Origin: Arthrinium phaeospermum
Taxonomy: Eukaryota; Ascomycota; Sordariomycetes; Amphisphaeriales; Apiosporaceae
NCBI GenBank assembly: GCA_006503535.1
Contig: QYRS01000007.1
Span: forward strand, 1,426,001-1,490,000
DNA length: 64,000 nucleotides
Direction of reading: 5' to 3'
Shown piece after piece: positions 1 to 10,376 of the stretch. The position numbers and the translations under genes are program-made. The notes beneath the pieces are model-generated. The model was given only the letters and a program-made list of their open reading frames with translations. It was not told the DNA's origin and did no database searches. The number at the start of each line of letters is the position of its first letter. Position 1 is the first letter of the stretch.

Positions 1-542
1 TCAGAATCCCATGTTTGAAATTAGAAGATCAGATTATGTTATGCGACAGGGTGTTTGCTCCATTGGGCGTGGCAGTTGACTAATAGAGACGGTAATTCCT
101 TCCACATGACTGACATTGAAAGTTGCCCCTCCAAAATTCAGGGCACTAGATTCTTGTATCCGATCTTTATGGCCTAGCGAGGGCCTTGCTCTCAGCAGCA
201 TCTTGTCTTGAAATTTCATCACCTCCACCGAAGATTCTGATATCGATAGGTGGCGAGCACTTCACCTTTGCTTTTCCATATTGATTGATCCTCATTTGCT
301 TAAACCCATTTTTGGGAGCAAAATACATATCCATCATTGGGACCCTTTGGCACTGCGGCTCCCGATTTTCTTGCCTCAATAGCACGGGTTTTCCTGGCTG
401 ATTGTCATGGTGGGGCAAGCTTCTCGATCTTTCCAACATTGAAGCGAGCAAGTCTTGCAAAATTCGAGGGCAAAGACGGTACCCGGCGCACGAATTAAAA
501 GTCGCGCATGGTGTTTCTACGCAACTTTGAGGAACGGTCAAG
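1..542. other. No supported gene; upstream of ataxin-10-like gene
   Basis: I found no recognisable gene here. Two short overlapping minus-strand frames (about 34-228 and 167-541) have protein-like composition but match no family I know and abut the start of the gene at 543, so I treat the stretch as its upstream region. A gene entering from the left edge cannot be excluded. Confidence 0.4.
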
Positions 543-3527
543 ATGTCGTCTAGTGGGCGGCTGGATGTAGACCCGCCTCATGCGTGGAAGTCGGACTCGA
601 TCGAGGAGAGGGCCTTTGGCGCGGGGTTGATATGCCTGGAGGGACATTACACGCAAAGCCCAGTAATGGGGCCGCTTTCCATGACGAGAGTTATGAACGT
701 CGTCTCCCGGACCATGGAGAAAACCCACACCTTCAAAGACGTCCGGTATGTTCTTTTTGACGAAGCCGCCATCACACCCTCTGTGGGGTAGCTGTCGGTC
801 GAACTAACCGTCCCGCAGGGAAACATTATCAAGCAATCTCCGTGTATGGATATGGCTTCGGCGGGCCATATGTGCTGCCATCTGTGACCTGAACGAGAAG
901 TCACTTGGAATCCGATCAGAGCCTCTAATTCCCACCAAGTTCTCGGATGTGTCGACTCAAGAGGTTACTGCCCTCATCATCAAGAACTATGTGCCCCTCA
1001 AGGAGGCTCTGCAGATGCTCATCAAGCTGATGCACATTGCTCGAAACCTATTGGTGACGACAGAGCCCGAGATTCCCCAAGATCTCTCTGCAGCCATCAA
1101 CTTCGATCACGAGGTATACGAGGCTATATGCCTTTGTGTCAATGTCACGAGCAAAGGCATCGACGGCGAGATGCCTGAAGACGATGCGTCAAGGGTCAAG
1201 CTCAATGAGATTACCGAACTATGTAAGTAGGCCCATCCCCTTCTGAAAGAGACAGTTGACTAACTCTCGGTTCAGACAAGAAGGTTCTGGTCACCTCGCT
1301 ACAGCAAGCTCACAATTGGATTGCCAAGAATGACCGCAACAAAATGACGTTCTGGTATCGCGTGCTAATTGAGTCGCCGGATGTGGACAACAACCCTGGC
1401 CCCGAAGACCGACACGAACCTGTGTTGGAGTATGCCGGCCCGAGAAGCTACTATCTCAGGACAGAAATGTCGAATTGGCTCAAGCGCAACTCCAAGATGT
1501 GCGATGCAGCAGCCGCAATTTGCCGCGAATACTTCGAGGCACAAGACGACGAGCAAAAGAACCATTGGCTTCCGTCAGACTGGAACTTAGCCTGGAACTA
1601 CACACCGCAAGAGATGTGGGCATGGAAACCTGATATTTACGACGAAGCGATCAAGGTCGTTTCCCAGTGGAATCCCGACGAGCCTGACAAGTACGAACAA
1701 GACAGGGCCTACGGCCATGTGTCTCACGAGCTTGATGTCTGGTGGGAATCTACGCGCATCCCGAACGTCGGAGATTCCAGTCTTAGCATGTATTCGCTCG
1801 ACTTGGTCCCTGAACGCATAAAGCAGTGTGAGGCCAACCTCATGCAACGTTACGCAGGGCCAGAGCACGTGGAGCAGGACGAGGCGGCCAAGTCGCCGCA
1901 AGTGGACGAGGACCCTTCAGAAAAATACCCTGAGTATAACCCAGAGATACGAACACAACCGACGCCAAATTATGCCCCGGAGTATGATGAGTATGAGGAA
2001 GATCCAGATGACGACGATTCATACGGCGAAGGTCCCATGACTGGATTACTTACCGAAGTACCCAATATATTGGACCCCAAACAGATTGAGGCTTTACACA
2101 TGATAGTCAAGTCTTGCATCCTGGAATCGGCCGGTACAGGTCCTACCCGATTTGGCGAGAGCTTACAGCATGCACGGTGCCGACTGCTTTTGGCCACGGA
2201 CTGCGGCAAGAACTTGTTTCGGGAAATGCTTGTTTTTATCGCAGTCTGGGAAAAGGATGAGCAATCCCTGATATTCCAAATCAGTGCCCAGATTGTCCAA
2301 TCGTTACACTTCAACTCCCTCATCCCGTATGCTTGGAATGCCCTCCGAAGTCCCAAAGATATCATATCCCCCTCACAGACAGTGCTCCTTCGTCTCATAA
2401 CATTCCTGTCGCGGACAACCTTCCATCCCTCGAAGGAATACAATCCGGTGGCACCGCCCGCCGATAGCCCAGACTGGCAGCCTGGAGAGGATCTCAAGTT
2501 TGCCAAGATGTTGAATTTCCTGTACGGGGTATTCCGCAGCCGCATCGTACCGGAGTGTGTGGCTCTCATGCAGATCCAGGGGGATGTGCGCAAGGGAGAC
2601 TTGGATCAGGCCGACTTCCCTGTGGACAATTGGGATCTGGAACGAACCAAGGACGGTCTTGTCCAGTATCTTGACTTCCTCTACACCATTGCGGACATTC
2701 ACCCGTTACGCCAACATCTCGTTGACTACGTCACCGTCTACGAGCTCCTAAAGATTCTTGAAGGACTTGACGTTGGTGTCGAGAAAATTCCCTTCGCGGG
2801 CGGGCGTCCGGCACCAGTTCCGCCCACTGCACCTGTATCGTCGGCAGCTGGTGGAGAGGGACAAGCAGGATCGTCCGGGTACCCAGCCAACCCGCCACCT
2901 CCACCTCCGCCCCCTCCGCCGCTGTCCGAACCGGCCTACGAGTTCCCCTGGTCTGGCATAAAGGGCCAAGTACTTTCGATTCTCGCCGCGCTGCTGCAAC
3001 CCCCGCCCGGCCACACCTCGCCCGGCAACCCAACCGTCCAATTGCAGATTGTCCAGCATAACGGCATAGTTGCCCTGCTCAACTGCTGTCTCTACGACGA
3101 TAACAACCGCTTCTGCCGCGAGCGCGTCCAGCTTTGCCTCAAGTGGCTCATGGACGGCTCGCCCGACGCCAGCGCCTTCCTGCAGAACCTCGTCAGCGCG
3201 AATCCGGGGCCGATGGTCCGCCCTCCTGCTGCCAGTGGAGATGCGGGAGCCGCCAGCACTAATGGTACGACGCAGACCGTCCGCATCGATGGTGTTCCTG
3301 GCGAAGTCCGCGTCCAGGTCCGTAGCGCAAGTGCGCCGGCGGGCGAGGGTGCTAGTGGCAGCGGAGCGGCTGAAGGGACTGCGTATCATACATTAGTGCC
3401 CCCTGAAGGTACGTCTGGGCGGAGCCGTAGTGAAGAGCTGGTCAATGATATCATGGCCCTCGCGGATGAGGCTGGGAAGTTGGCTATGGGCCAGGAGGGA
3501 GACGAAACGGAGGATGACTTTATGTAA
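543..3527 (+). CDS. Ataxin-10 domain protein (Ctr86-like)
   Basis: Three exons, 543-745, 819-1222 and 1276-3527, give 952 residues. The two introns (73 and 53 bases) have GTATGT and GTAAGT donors, a CTAAC-type branch site and CAG acceptors, and both joins keep the frame. Around residues 755-845 the sequence reads as the ataxin-10 homology domain: QLQIVQHNGIVALLNCC, then YDDNN, then a RERVQLCLKWLMDG helix, the armadillo-like pattern of fungal proteins annotated ataxin-10 or copper transport protein 86. The middle is acidic and disordered (residues about 390-430), and a polyproline run lies just before the domain. Family members are thought to be scaffolds; the role here is unknown. Oddly, the TAA stop is followed by 23 further in-frame codons that look coding (see findings). 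The first exon is the least certain part. Confidence 0.72.
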
Positions 3528-3925
3528 GTAGATACCGATGGGATGCGCAGGCATCTGGAGGACTTGGAACGGAAAAGGGCCATGGATGGGGAGTTTTGAG
3601 AGGGTTCACGGTGGACTTTAGTCTTGGTATACTTACTAGTAAGGCGAATCAAAGTGTTTTGTTGTTCCCCTAAACTTTTGCGATAGCCCCCTTATTTGAG
3701 ACCGCCGCCCCAAGAAAGCATAGCTATCTCCCTAAAAGCATACAAAGCTATCGACGGTGATTGTAGCAACCCAACATGAATATGATAGCCAGAAATCCAT
3801 CCACCTGGTACAGATCTCTCGAGGCAACTCGAAGTATACCCACCATATACATCAGCAATGCGTGGTAAATAATGTCATGGTGAAGAGACCACCCGCCAAA
3901 ACCTCCATCATCTGACGGCACTCAA
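3528..3925. other. Convergent intergenic region
   Basis: 3' tails of the ataxin-10-like gene (+) and the Q/N-rich gene (-). Bases 3528-3599 continue the upstream frame past its stop with coding-like codons. The rest holds nothing I recognise. Confidence 0.5.
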
Positions 3926-5335
3926 TCAATCCATCTCGTCGAGAGCCAGCTCCACATACCCCGAGAAGACGTCGTCCTCCGCCATGAGCTTGGCCAACAA
4001 TGCAGCCTCAAGAACCGCGGAGTTTGTAATGCCTTTCTTGCGGGCCACACTCACTAGATCATCTGCTTTGAGCAGTTCCTGGAAGTCCTTCTTGGAAACT
4101 TCCTTCAATTCCTCACTGGGAGGGTGTTGTTCACTGCGTAGATCGTTAACATTCGCCACAGGGCTCTTTGCTCGATCCGGTTGTTCCCGCTGTTCAGGAC
4201 TGCCGTCACTAATAGAGACAGGGAGAGAAGAGATAGGCGCATCAGCTTTGCCTTCGTGATTGCTGTGATCAAGAGAGGCATTATGTTGGCCACAAGGTCC
4301 CTTTTTAGCCCGGGATCTAGTGACCATGCCAGCATGCTCATCTCCGACAATGCGTTGTTCTTCTGGACTCTCCGGCTTGTCTTGTCGATCTGGCTGGGGC
4401 TTAGGTGCTGCTACCTCGCTGTCTCTTGGGCGACCCTGTGGTCTTTGGATCTCTCTTGCAGGTCGCTGAATAGGCTCTCGACTGCGAGGAGGAGCACTTG
4501 AGGCAGTTTTTATGGGTTTCGGGTCGACGCTGCTACCACTGTCGCTTTCAGTTGTGGCATCATCTGCCTCTGCCTCCAGAGCAGCAGCGGTCCGCTTTCT
4601 CGCATTGGCAAAGTACTCCTTCATTGGAGGCCGCTTAGGGACAACATCAGCTGTATTTACGACTTCAGGCGCCAGTTGCGTGGACTCTGTACCTTGTACT
4701 TCATGAGGGACATCAAACTTGGCAACACCAAGCGGTTTGTTCATCTGGTCCATGGCTTGTGGGAGTGGGAGTGATTGGCTGTTCTCTGAACGGAACTGGT
4801 CGTAGTAGTGCATCTGTTGTTGACTGTGCTGAAAGTGGCCGTTGTACAGGTGTTGGTATTGCTGAGGTTGAAACTGGCCATCAAGTTGAGATGGTTGGTA
4901 ATTGTATCTCGGCTGGAATTGGCCATTATGTTGTGGCTGCTGATAGGGGTTGAAGAGATAGGACGTTTGGCTGTGCATCTCCTGCAGTTCAGGGGAAAAG
5001 ACTGGAATAGGGGCCCCATGTGTCTGAAAGTTTGGCTGAGACTGTTGGCGAGAGACGGGTCCCATCATGAGATTTCCACTCCCAGTGAGACTTCTCATAG
5101 GCGGTCGACCTGGATTACTGTTTCGGCTACTGGTGCGAAAGCCGAATGGGTTGATTCCCACTGCTTCTAGCTGATCATTCACCTTTGAGGGTGCCGACGG
5201 TGCCAGTGCAGTAGGCTGAGAGGCCGAACCGGCGCCCATTCTAGGCCTCTTTTGCAGTTGGATCTTGCGGCCCGGACCCTGGGCTGGCTTTGGGCCAGTG
5301 GTATTCGCTGGCTTGAAGGAGCGGTGTCCAACCAT
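3926..5335 (-). CDS. Q/N-rich hypothetical protein
   Basis: A single uninterrupted frame of 469 residues. I do not recognise a family. The N-terminus is basic and proline-rich. Residues about 110-190 are a Gln/Asn/Tyr/His-rich tract built on a loose repeat around NGQFQP and QPQQYQ, of the prion-like type. A short charged block KRPPMKEYFANARKRTAA (about residue 235) looks like a nuclear localisation or binding element. A long acidic and basic disordered stretch follows. The last about 60 residues (KKDFQELLKADDLVSVARKK onward) are the only part that looks folded and helical. Such architecture is common in fungal RNA- or chromatin-associated proteins, but that is inference. It is divergent to RSC9, sharing a 1-kb upstream region. 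Confidence 0.68.
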   Translation of the reverse strand: MVGHRSFKPANTTGPKPAQGPGRKIQLQKRPRMGAGSASQPTALAPSAPSKVNDQLEAVGINPFGFRTSSRNSNPGRPPMRSLTGSGNLMMGPVSRQQSQPNFQTHGAPIPVFSPELQEMHSQTSYLFNPYQQPQHNGQFQPRYNYQPSQLDGQFQPQQYQHLYNGHFQHSQQQMHYYDQFRSENSQSLPLPQAMDQMNKPLGVAKFDVPHEVQGTESTQLAPEVVNTADVVPKRPPMKEYFANARKRTAAALEAEADDATTESDSGSSVDPKPIKTASSAPPRSREPIQRPAREIQRPQGRPRDSEVAAPKPQPDRQDKPESPEEQRIVGDEHAGMVTRSRAKKGPCGQHNASLDHSNHEGKADAPISSLPVSISDGSPEQREQPDRAKSPVANVNDLRSEQHPPSEELKEVSKKDFQELLKADDLVSVARKKGITNSAVLEAALLAKLMAEDDVFSGYVELALDEMD

Positions 5336-6345
5336 GTTAAAAGATATAGATATGGGAACCGTGTGTTTATGAAGAATGAAGAAGGAGGCACATGTATCAG
5401 ACTGTGATGTATGTAGGTATGTACGCTTTCAAACCCAGCCTTGCACAGTGACAAGGTACAAACGACGTCAAGCTGTCAATAATCCATTTCAGGGCCTTCT
5501 GAATTGGTATAATGGTGTTTGATATGATAGAGGAACCCAGTGGTAAACATATGGCATTTCACCAACGCTCTGGAGCCTATCGTCCATGAGGTGAGTCAAG
5601 TTAGGATCAGACATGAATCCAAATCCATGGCAACCAGTTGCAGTCTGGACTGGATAAACAGGCAGCACCTTGTACAGCACAGGAATATGGAAGGTACGCA
5701 GAGGCTACCCACCTTCCTTGCATCTGCATCAGACGCACTTGCCTCGGGTCATTGAGAGCACAATGCAATTCTATCTGCATAGGGGAAACCTCGATACATT
5801 ACACTACCTGGACCGGCCGTTCTCTTGAACAAATTGTGATGATTATCGATTCGATCGATGCATCATTGCATAACGAATGCGATCCTCTGCATACAGATGA
5901 CCGATGACAGGCCAATCCACAATGCATTGTCTTGTATCTTCCAGCCTTAGTCTGACCAAACCAGCAGAGGTGATACTGGTATTCATCCAGACTGATGTAG
6001 GATCCACACCCGCTAAGTGAATGCACCATGTATGCATGTAACCAATCAATGAGCACGCATGCAAGTGCCCCGTAAAAGTTTGAGGAAGTACATAAGTACC
6101 TGCGCAGGAGCGCTCGAGCCAAGTGCATGCCAGCCGCGAACTAAACACGCCAATGCAATCGCCAAATTGATTTTCGCGAGGCAACTGCACTGGACCATCA
6201 GCCCTGCGACCAGAGCTCTCGTGTCAAGCTACCAAAAGACCCGCGATCCATTAAATATCACCACCCAACATCACCACGCAATCTCTGCCATTGAAACCAA
6301 CCAAACCTCGGTTTTTGGGCGCCCGCGCCAAGCCCTCCGATCAAG
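5336..6345. promoter_or_regulatory. Divergent intergenic region (Q/N-rich gene / RSC9)
   Basis: About 1 kb between two divergent start codons. It contains no recognisable gene. The last 100 bases before the RSC9 ATG are C/A-rich and purine-poor (repeated ACCA, CATCACC), typical of a fungal 5' leader. No specific factor site could be assigned. Confidence 0.45.
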
Positions 6346-9244
6346 ATGGCGCCCAAGAAGGGCTCAGCGGCCGACAAGCCGTACATTCACGAGATCGAGC
6401 CAACAGCAGAGTACGACGAGTTCATCAAGAAACTCGAGCAATTCCATAGTGCGCGCGGAACCTCGTTCGAAAAGTCTCCCAAGCTGCAGACAATGTATGG
6501 CCACGTCACGGTCGACCTGTTGAAGCTGTACAAGGCCGTCATCGCGAAGGGTGGTTACGATGAGATGAATAAGATCCAGAAGGCCTGGGGTGCTTTGGCC
6601 AACGAGCTTGGTATGTGGTTTGAAGACAACAAAGGCATGGGCCAGCTGTCCTTCCAGCTCAAGCAGGATTTCTACCGTTATCTTGCCGCGTACTGGGTCA
6701 AAGATCAATTCGGAAAGGACCCCCCGCCAAAGGAAATCCTCGAGCAGCAGTCCTGCGCTACCAGGCATGGACCCGTCGCAACCCGCACTTTGGAGAGCTT
6801 CAACCAGACAGTCAAGCGAGCCGGAGTCGACACGCCTGTCAAGGAGACCCAAGCCGCCGAGAACACGCCCGTGTCTGGTAACCGCGCCTCAGGACGCCTC
6901 AGGGAAGCGCCGCCCCAGCGCATTCCATTTCAGCCGGAGACAGGCCCGACGCGCGCATCTCGACAAGTCTCGTCACAACATGCCACACCCACTGCCAACC
7001 AAAGTCTCACGACTCATGGCTCACAACCACCTCCGCCGCACCACACGCCCCAACGCCACGACCCGAACAACCCTCTGCATCTCATTCAGGCCCAGCAGGC
7101 TGCTCTCAGGGGCGCTAGTACCACATTTACTCCGGCAAACCCAGAGACGGCGTCGAGACTGCCGGAGGGCTACGAAACACGTCCTCCGATCACGGTCCCC
7201 CTGCGCCCGGTTAACACACCAGGGAACAACCCTGCCGAGTTTATCAGGAGACAGCGACAGCTTAGAGCCGAACCACCTCCGCCTGCTAGGCCTATTGCGC
7301 CTGGGGCTGGGTTCGACGGTCCCAACATCTACACCCGTTGCCTACAGTCTCTACGATCCGGTATCCCCTCCGAGCAAGCATTTGCACTCAATCACCTTGT
7401 GAAGATTTCTTTTGAGCGAGGTGATAAGTACAAGTTCGAGTCCTTCCTTGGTCTTGCAGAAGGCTTGATAGAAAAGGGATTGGAGGTCGGCAATCTGTTT
7501 TACCACGTTGACTGGCAAGTGGCCTACTTTGGAGTCGATGAAACCGAAGACATTGGTACTCTGGACGGCGCCAACGGCACAAGCGACATCATTGAGCGGA
7601 TACACAAGCTGAAGCCCAAGTCGGTTCTTGACTATATGCAGCCTGCCGACTTTGCAGACCAGTTAGTGAGAGTTACCGAAGCCGTTCTTACGATTCGGAA
7701 TATGCTCATGCTGCAGGAAAATGCATACTACATGCGGGATGTCTATCCTCTGAAGGATCTCCTATGTATTATCCTGCATCTTCCGAGCTACGAAATGCTC
7801 GTAGAGCTCAAGCACTTTGCCCTTGATATCGCTGAGCAATTGACTCCTGGGATGGAGCTGAATTCTGAGGATCCCCTGTATCGGTCGTTGCTAGCACAGC
7901 TCGACTCTACTGACCGCGGTACCATCTTAACAGCACTTCGTGCCATCAGTCGCATCTCTATGAACCTGGACGCCACGAACAAACTCCAGAACGTTCCTCC
8001 TTCTGTCCTGCAGAACATCATGAACTGGCTCCTGCTCAATGACGAAGAGTTGATGGATGCTTGCCTTGACTTCCTTTACCAGTACACTGCTGTCGTGCCC
8101 AATGTCGAGTCTTTACTGTCAGCTGTCAACATGGAACGCGTCGTGCCTCATTTGGTCCGACTGCTTGCCCACGGCGCTAAGAGAGTCAAAGAAGATCTCA
8201 TTCTGGAACCCGAGCGCAAGGACAGCGCCTCTGAGGAGGTTGCAGCGCTCCCGCAAGATCTCCAGGAGAAGCTTTCGAGTACAGACGAGCCACAACGCTG
8301 TTTCCACTGGTTGCAAAGCCTCTTCGAAGAAGACTCGGAGTCGCACATCACTCAGATTGCTATCTGGCAAGCTTACCAGAGTTCTTTTGGGGGTAATAAT
8401 CGCAATACTCTGAGCGCAGCGGATTTCATTCGAAATGTCAGCCACGTATACTCAGGGGCGCGGGCTCAGATCATTAGGGGTCCTGGGGAGGTGCAGCGCT
8501 TCATCATCGAAGGTATCCGCGCCAGAACCTGCCCCCTGAATTACGAAACCAAGGAGGAGTACGCAAGATGCCAGTGGGTTACTGCATCCACCCCCGCTAT
8601 TAAGAAATGCGGTATCTTCTTCCCTAGCGGAGAGAAGATGTGGCACCATATTCTTACAGCTCATCTTGGCCAAAGCACCGGCGAGGATGGCAAGTTTGAG
8701 AATCGAGAATTGGAGGCTGCTTGCCAGTGGAGCAATTGCCGCCGGTATCCGCAGCCGACCAAAGTGCAGCTTTCGCAACTGACGCGCCATCTCAAGACAC
8801 ATACCATTGCCGCAGAAGCGTGGGCTTTCCGAGACAAACGAGTCTATTGCAAAGCGGCAGCGAAAGTCGTACGTGGTGCCTGCCAAAACGATGTGCATCA
8901 CATGGGAGCAAACATTGGTGACCAAGGATGAGCGTAAGCCGCAACTTGACCAAGCAGCCGGCATCCCTTTGAGCGCAGTCCTCGTTCTCCGCAACATTGC
9001 TCGAAATGTTGTCAAGACCGAGTCCGAGGAAGAGCTTCTCAAGAAGGAGGAGCAAGGGGGTGAAAGTGGCGGCTGGAACGAGCGGCTCTTCCGACCGGTT
9101 GTGTCGCGCCTGTTTGAGGTCATGACGGAGAATAAGGCTATGGTAAGTGTAGCCATGCCACATAAACCCCACGCAAATACTAACAGAAAGTTTCAGGCTA
9201 GTTACATTGCTTCTCTCTTACAGCTCGTCCAGCAAGAAACATGA
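6346..9244 (+). CDS. RSC9: RSC chromatin-remodelling subunit Rsc9 (ARID)
   Basis: Nuclear DNA-binding subunit of the RSC-type SWI/SNF remodeller. An ARID/BRIGHT domain lies at residues about 20-115 (YDEFIKKLEQFH ... TVDLLKLYKAVIAKGGYDE ... WGALANELG). A disordered Pro/Gln region follows, then an armadillo-like helical region, an RFX-like segment (IWQAYQSSFG ... SAADFIRNVSHVYS), and a C2H2-type finger (CQWSNC ... LTRHLKTH). The frame changes by one base at about 8798-8815: the first frame would stop at 8931, while the second (KRGLSETNESIAKRQRK ... GIPLSAVLVLRNIARN) carries the conserved C-terminus to 9244. Either a 1-base indel (947 residues) or a 52-base intron 8764-8815 (930 residues) restores it. 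A clear intron follows at 9143-9196 (GTAAGT, TACTAAC, CAG). Confidence 0.85.
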
Positions 9245-10376
9245 TGCTTCTCTGACGGAGGAGAGCTGCGGTAGATTTGTCCCGTTGCTCGCTGACGGGG
9301 CAATGTGACATGATTGGGCGACGGATGTAGTAATACCCTTGGCGTTACGGACTGCGAGCCATTGATTTCCTATGGGGTTTCTAGGGAGTCTTGGAAGACA
9401 GGTGTGTATGAATAGTTGCTATGTGCATATCAAGACGGAGGTGAATGCGAGCAAGATGGGGCTTTGGCTGCATGCAATGAGGCATAGATCCTAGGTAGAT
9501 TCTAACCAGAGCCACGCGAATAAATTCTATACAGGGCGAGCAATCACTAGGTATGTGGCTACATGGCATGAATGACCCTCCACCAAATGGAATGGTGCTG
9601 GGTGCCTAATGTTTAGGCCCTTACGTAACTCGTAAAGCTTCTCGAGACGCTGCTTTATTTTCGATACTTTGATTTTCCTTGGAAATATGGAAAATCTTGG
9701 TGTGAAGCCGATTGATTGTCTGAAACCACATAAAATAGCATGTTATAGCTGTATGGACGTTGAAATAATGCCTCCATGCAGGAAGGACTGCGCAGTGCAG
9801 TGGGAGGAGTCTGGGGTCGGAACATTGAAACAAAAGTTAGCAGGGATCCAGCAAGCAGGCCGAGCGAGTCCGTGTTGGCCTTAGTGACTGCTACCTCCCT
9901 AGCTTAAGCCTTGGGCCTGCAACTGGGACATTTGACATTGGGATTGATGCATGGACCTCGAAGAAAGGACGACTTCAACTCTTCTGTAACTTATCCCACC
10001 TCGTCGCTTAATTTCAACCAGATGGTTCCAAGGAGAGGCCAACAACCTACGTAGGAAGCATACCTCAACTTGGAGAAACCTGGTGTCTTCTCGATTACTC
10101 CCTTCAGCTTTCAGGCTGGACTGTCGCATCGGTTCTGCGACACGTCAGTGCCGTACTCGTAACGCGACCCCCCGGGCCCCCCATTTTGGGGATTGCGAAT
10201 TGGAAAGCGACGCAGGATTTTGAGGAAAGGAGGAGATCTTTCACGACCACCGACCATCGTCCACCCGGCCAGAGCAGAGAATACGACGAACCGGAAGATG
10301 CTCGACGACTCCCGCCAACTCGCCTCCCACGATTACCAATCCATGACACGATACTAAACTACCCCCATCGCCGGCA
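9245..10376. other. Intergenic region, no gene seen
   Basis: 3' region of RSC9 and upstream region of SEC3, about 1.1 kb. No protein-like frame or RNA gene was found. The last 150 bases before the SEC3 ATG are C-rich. Confidence 0.45.
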
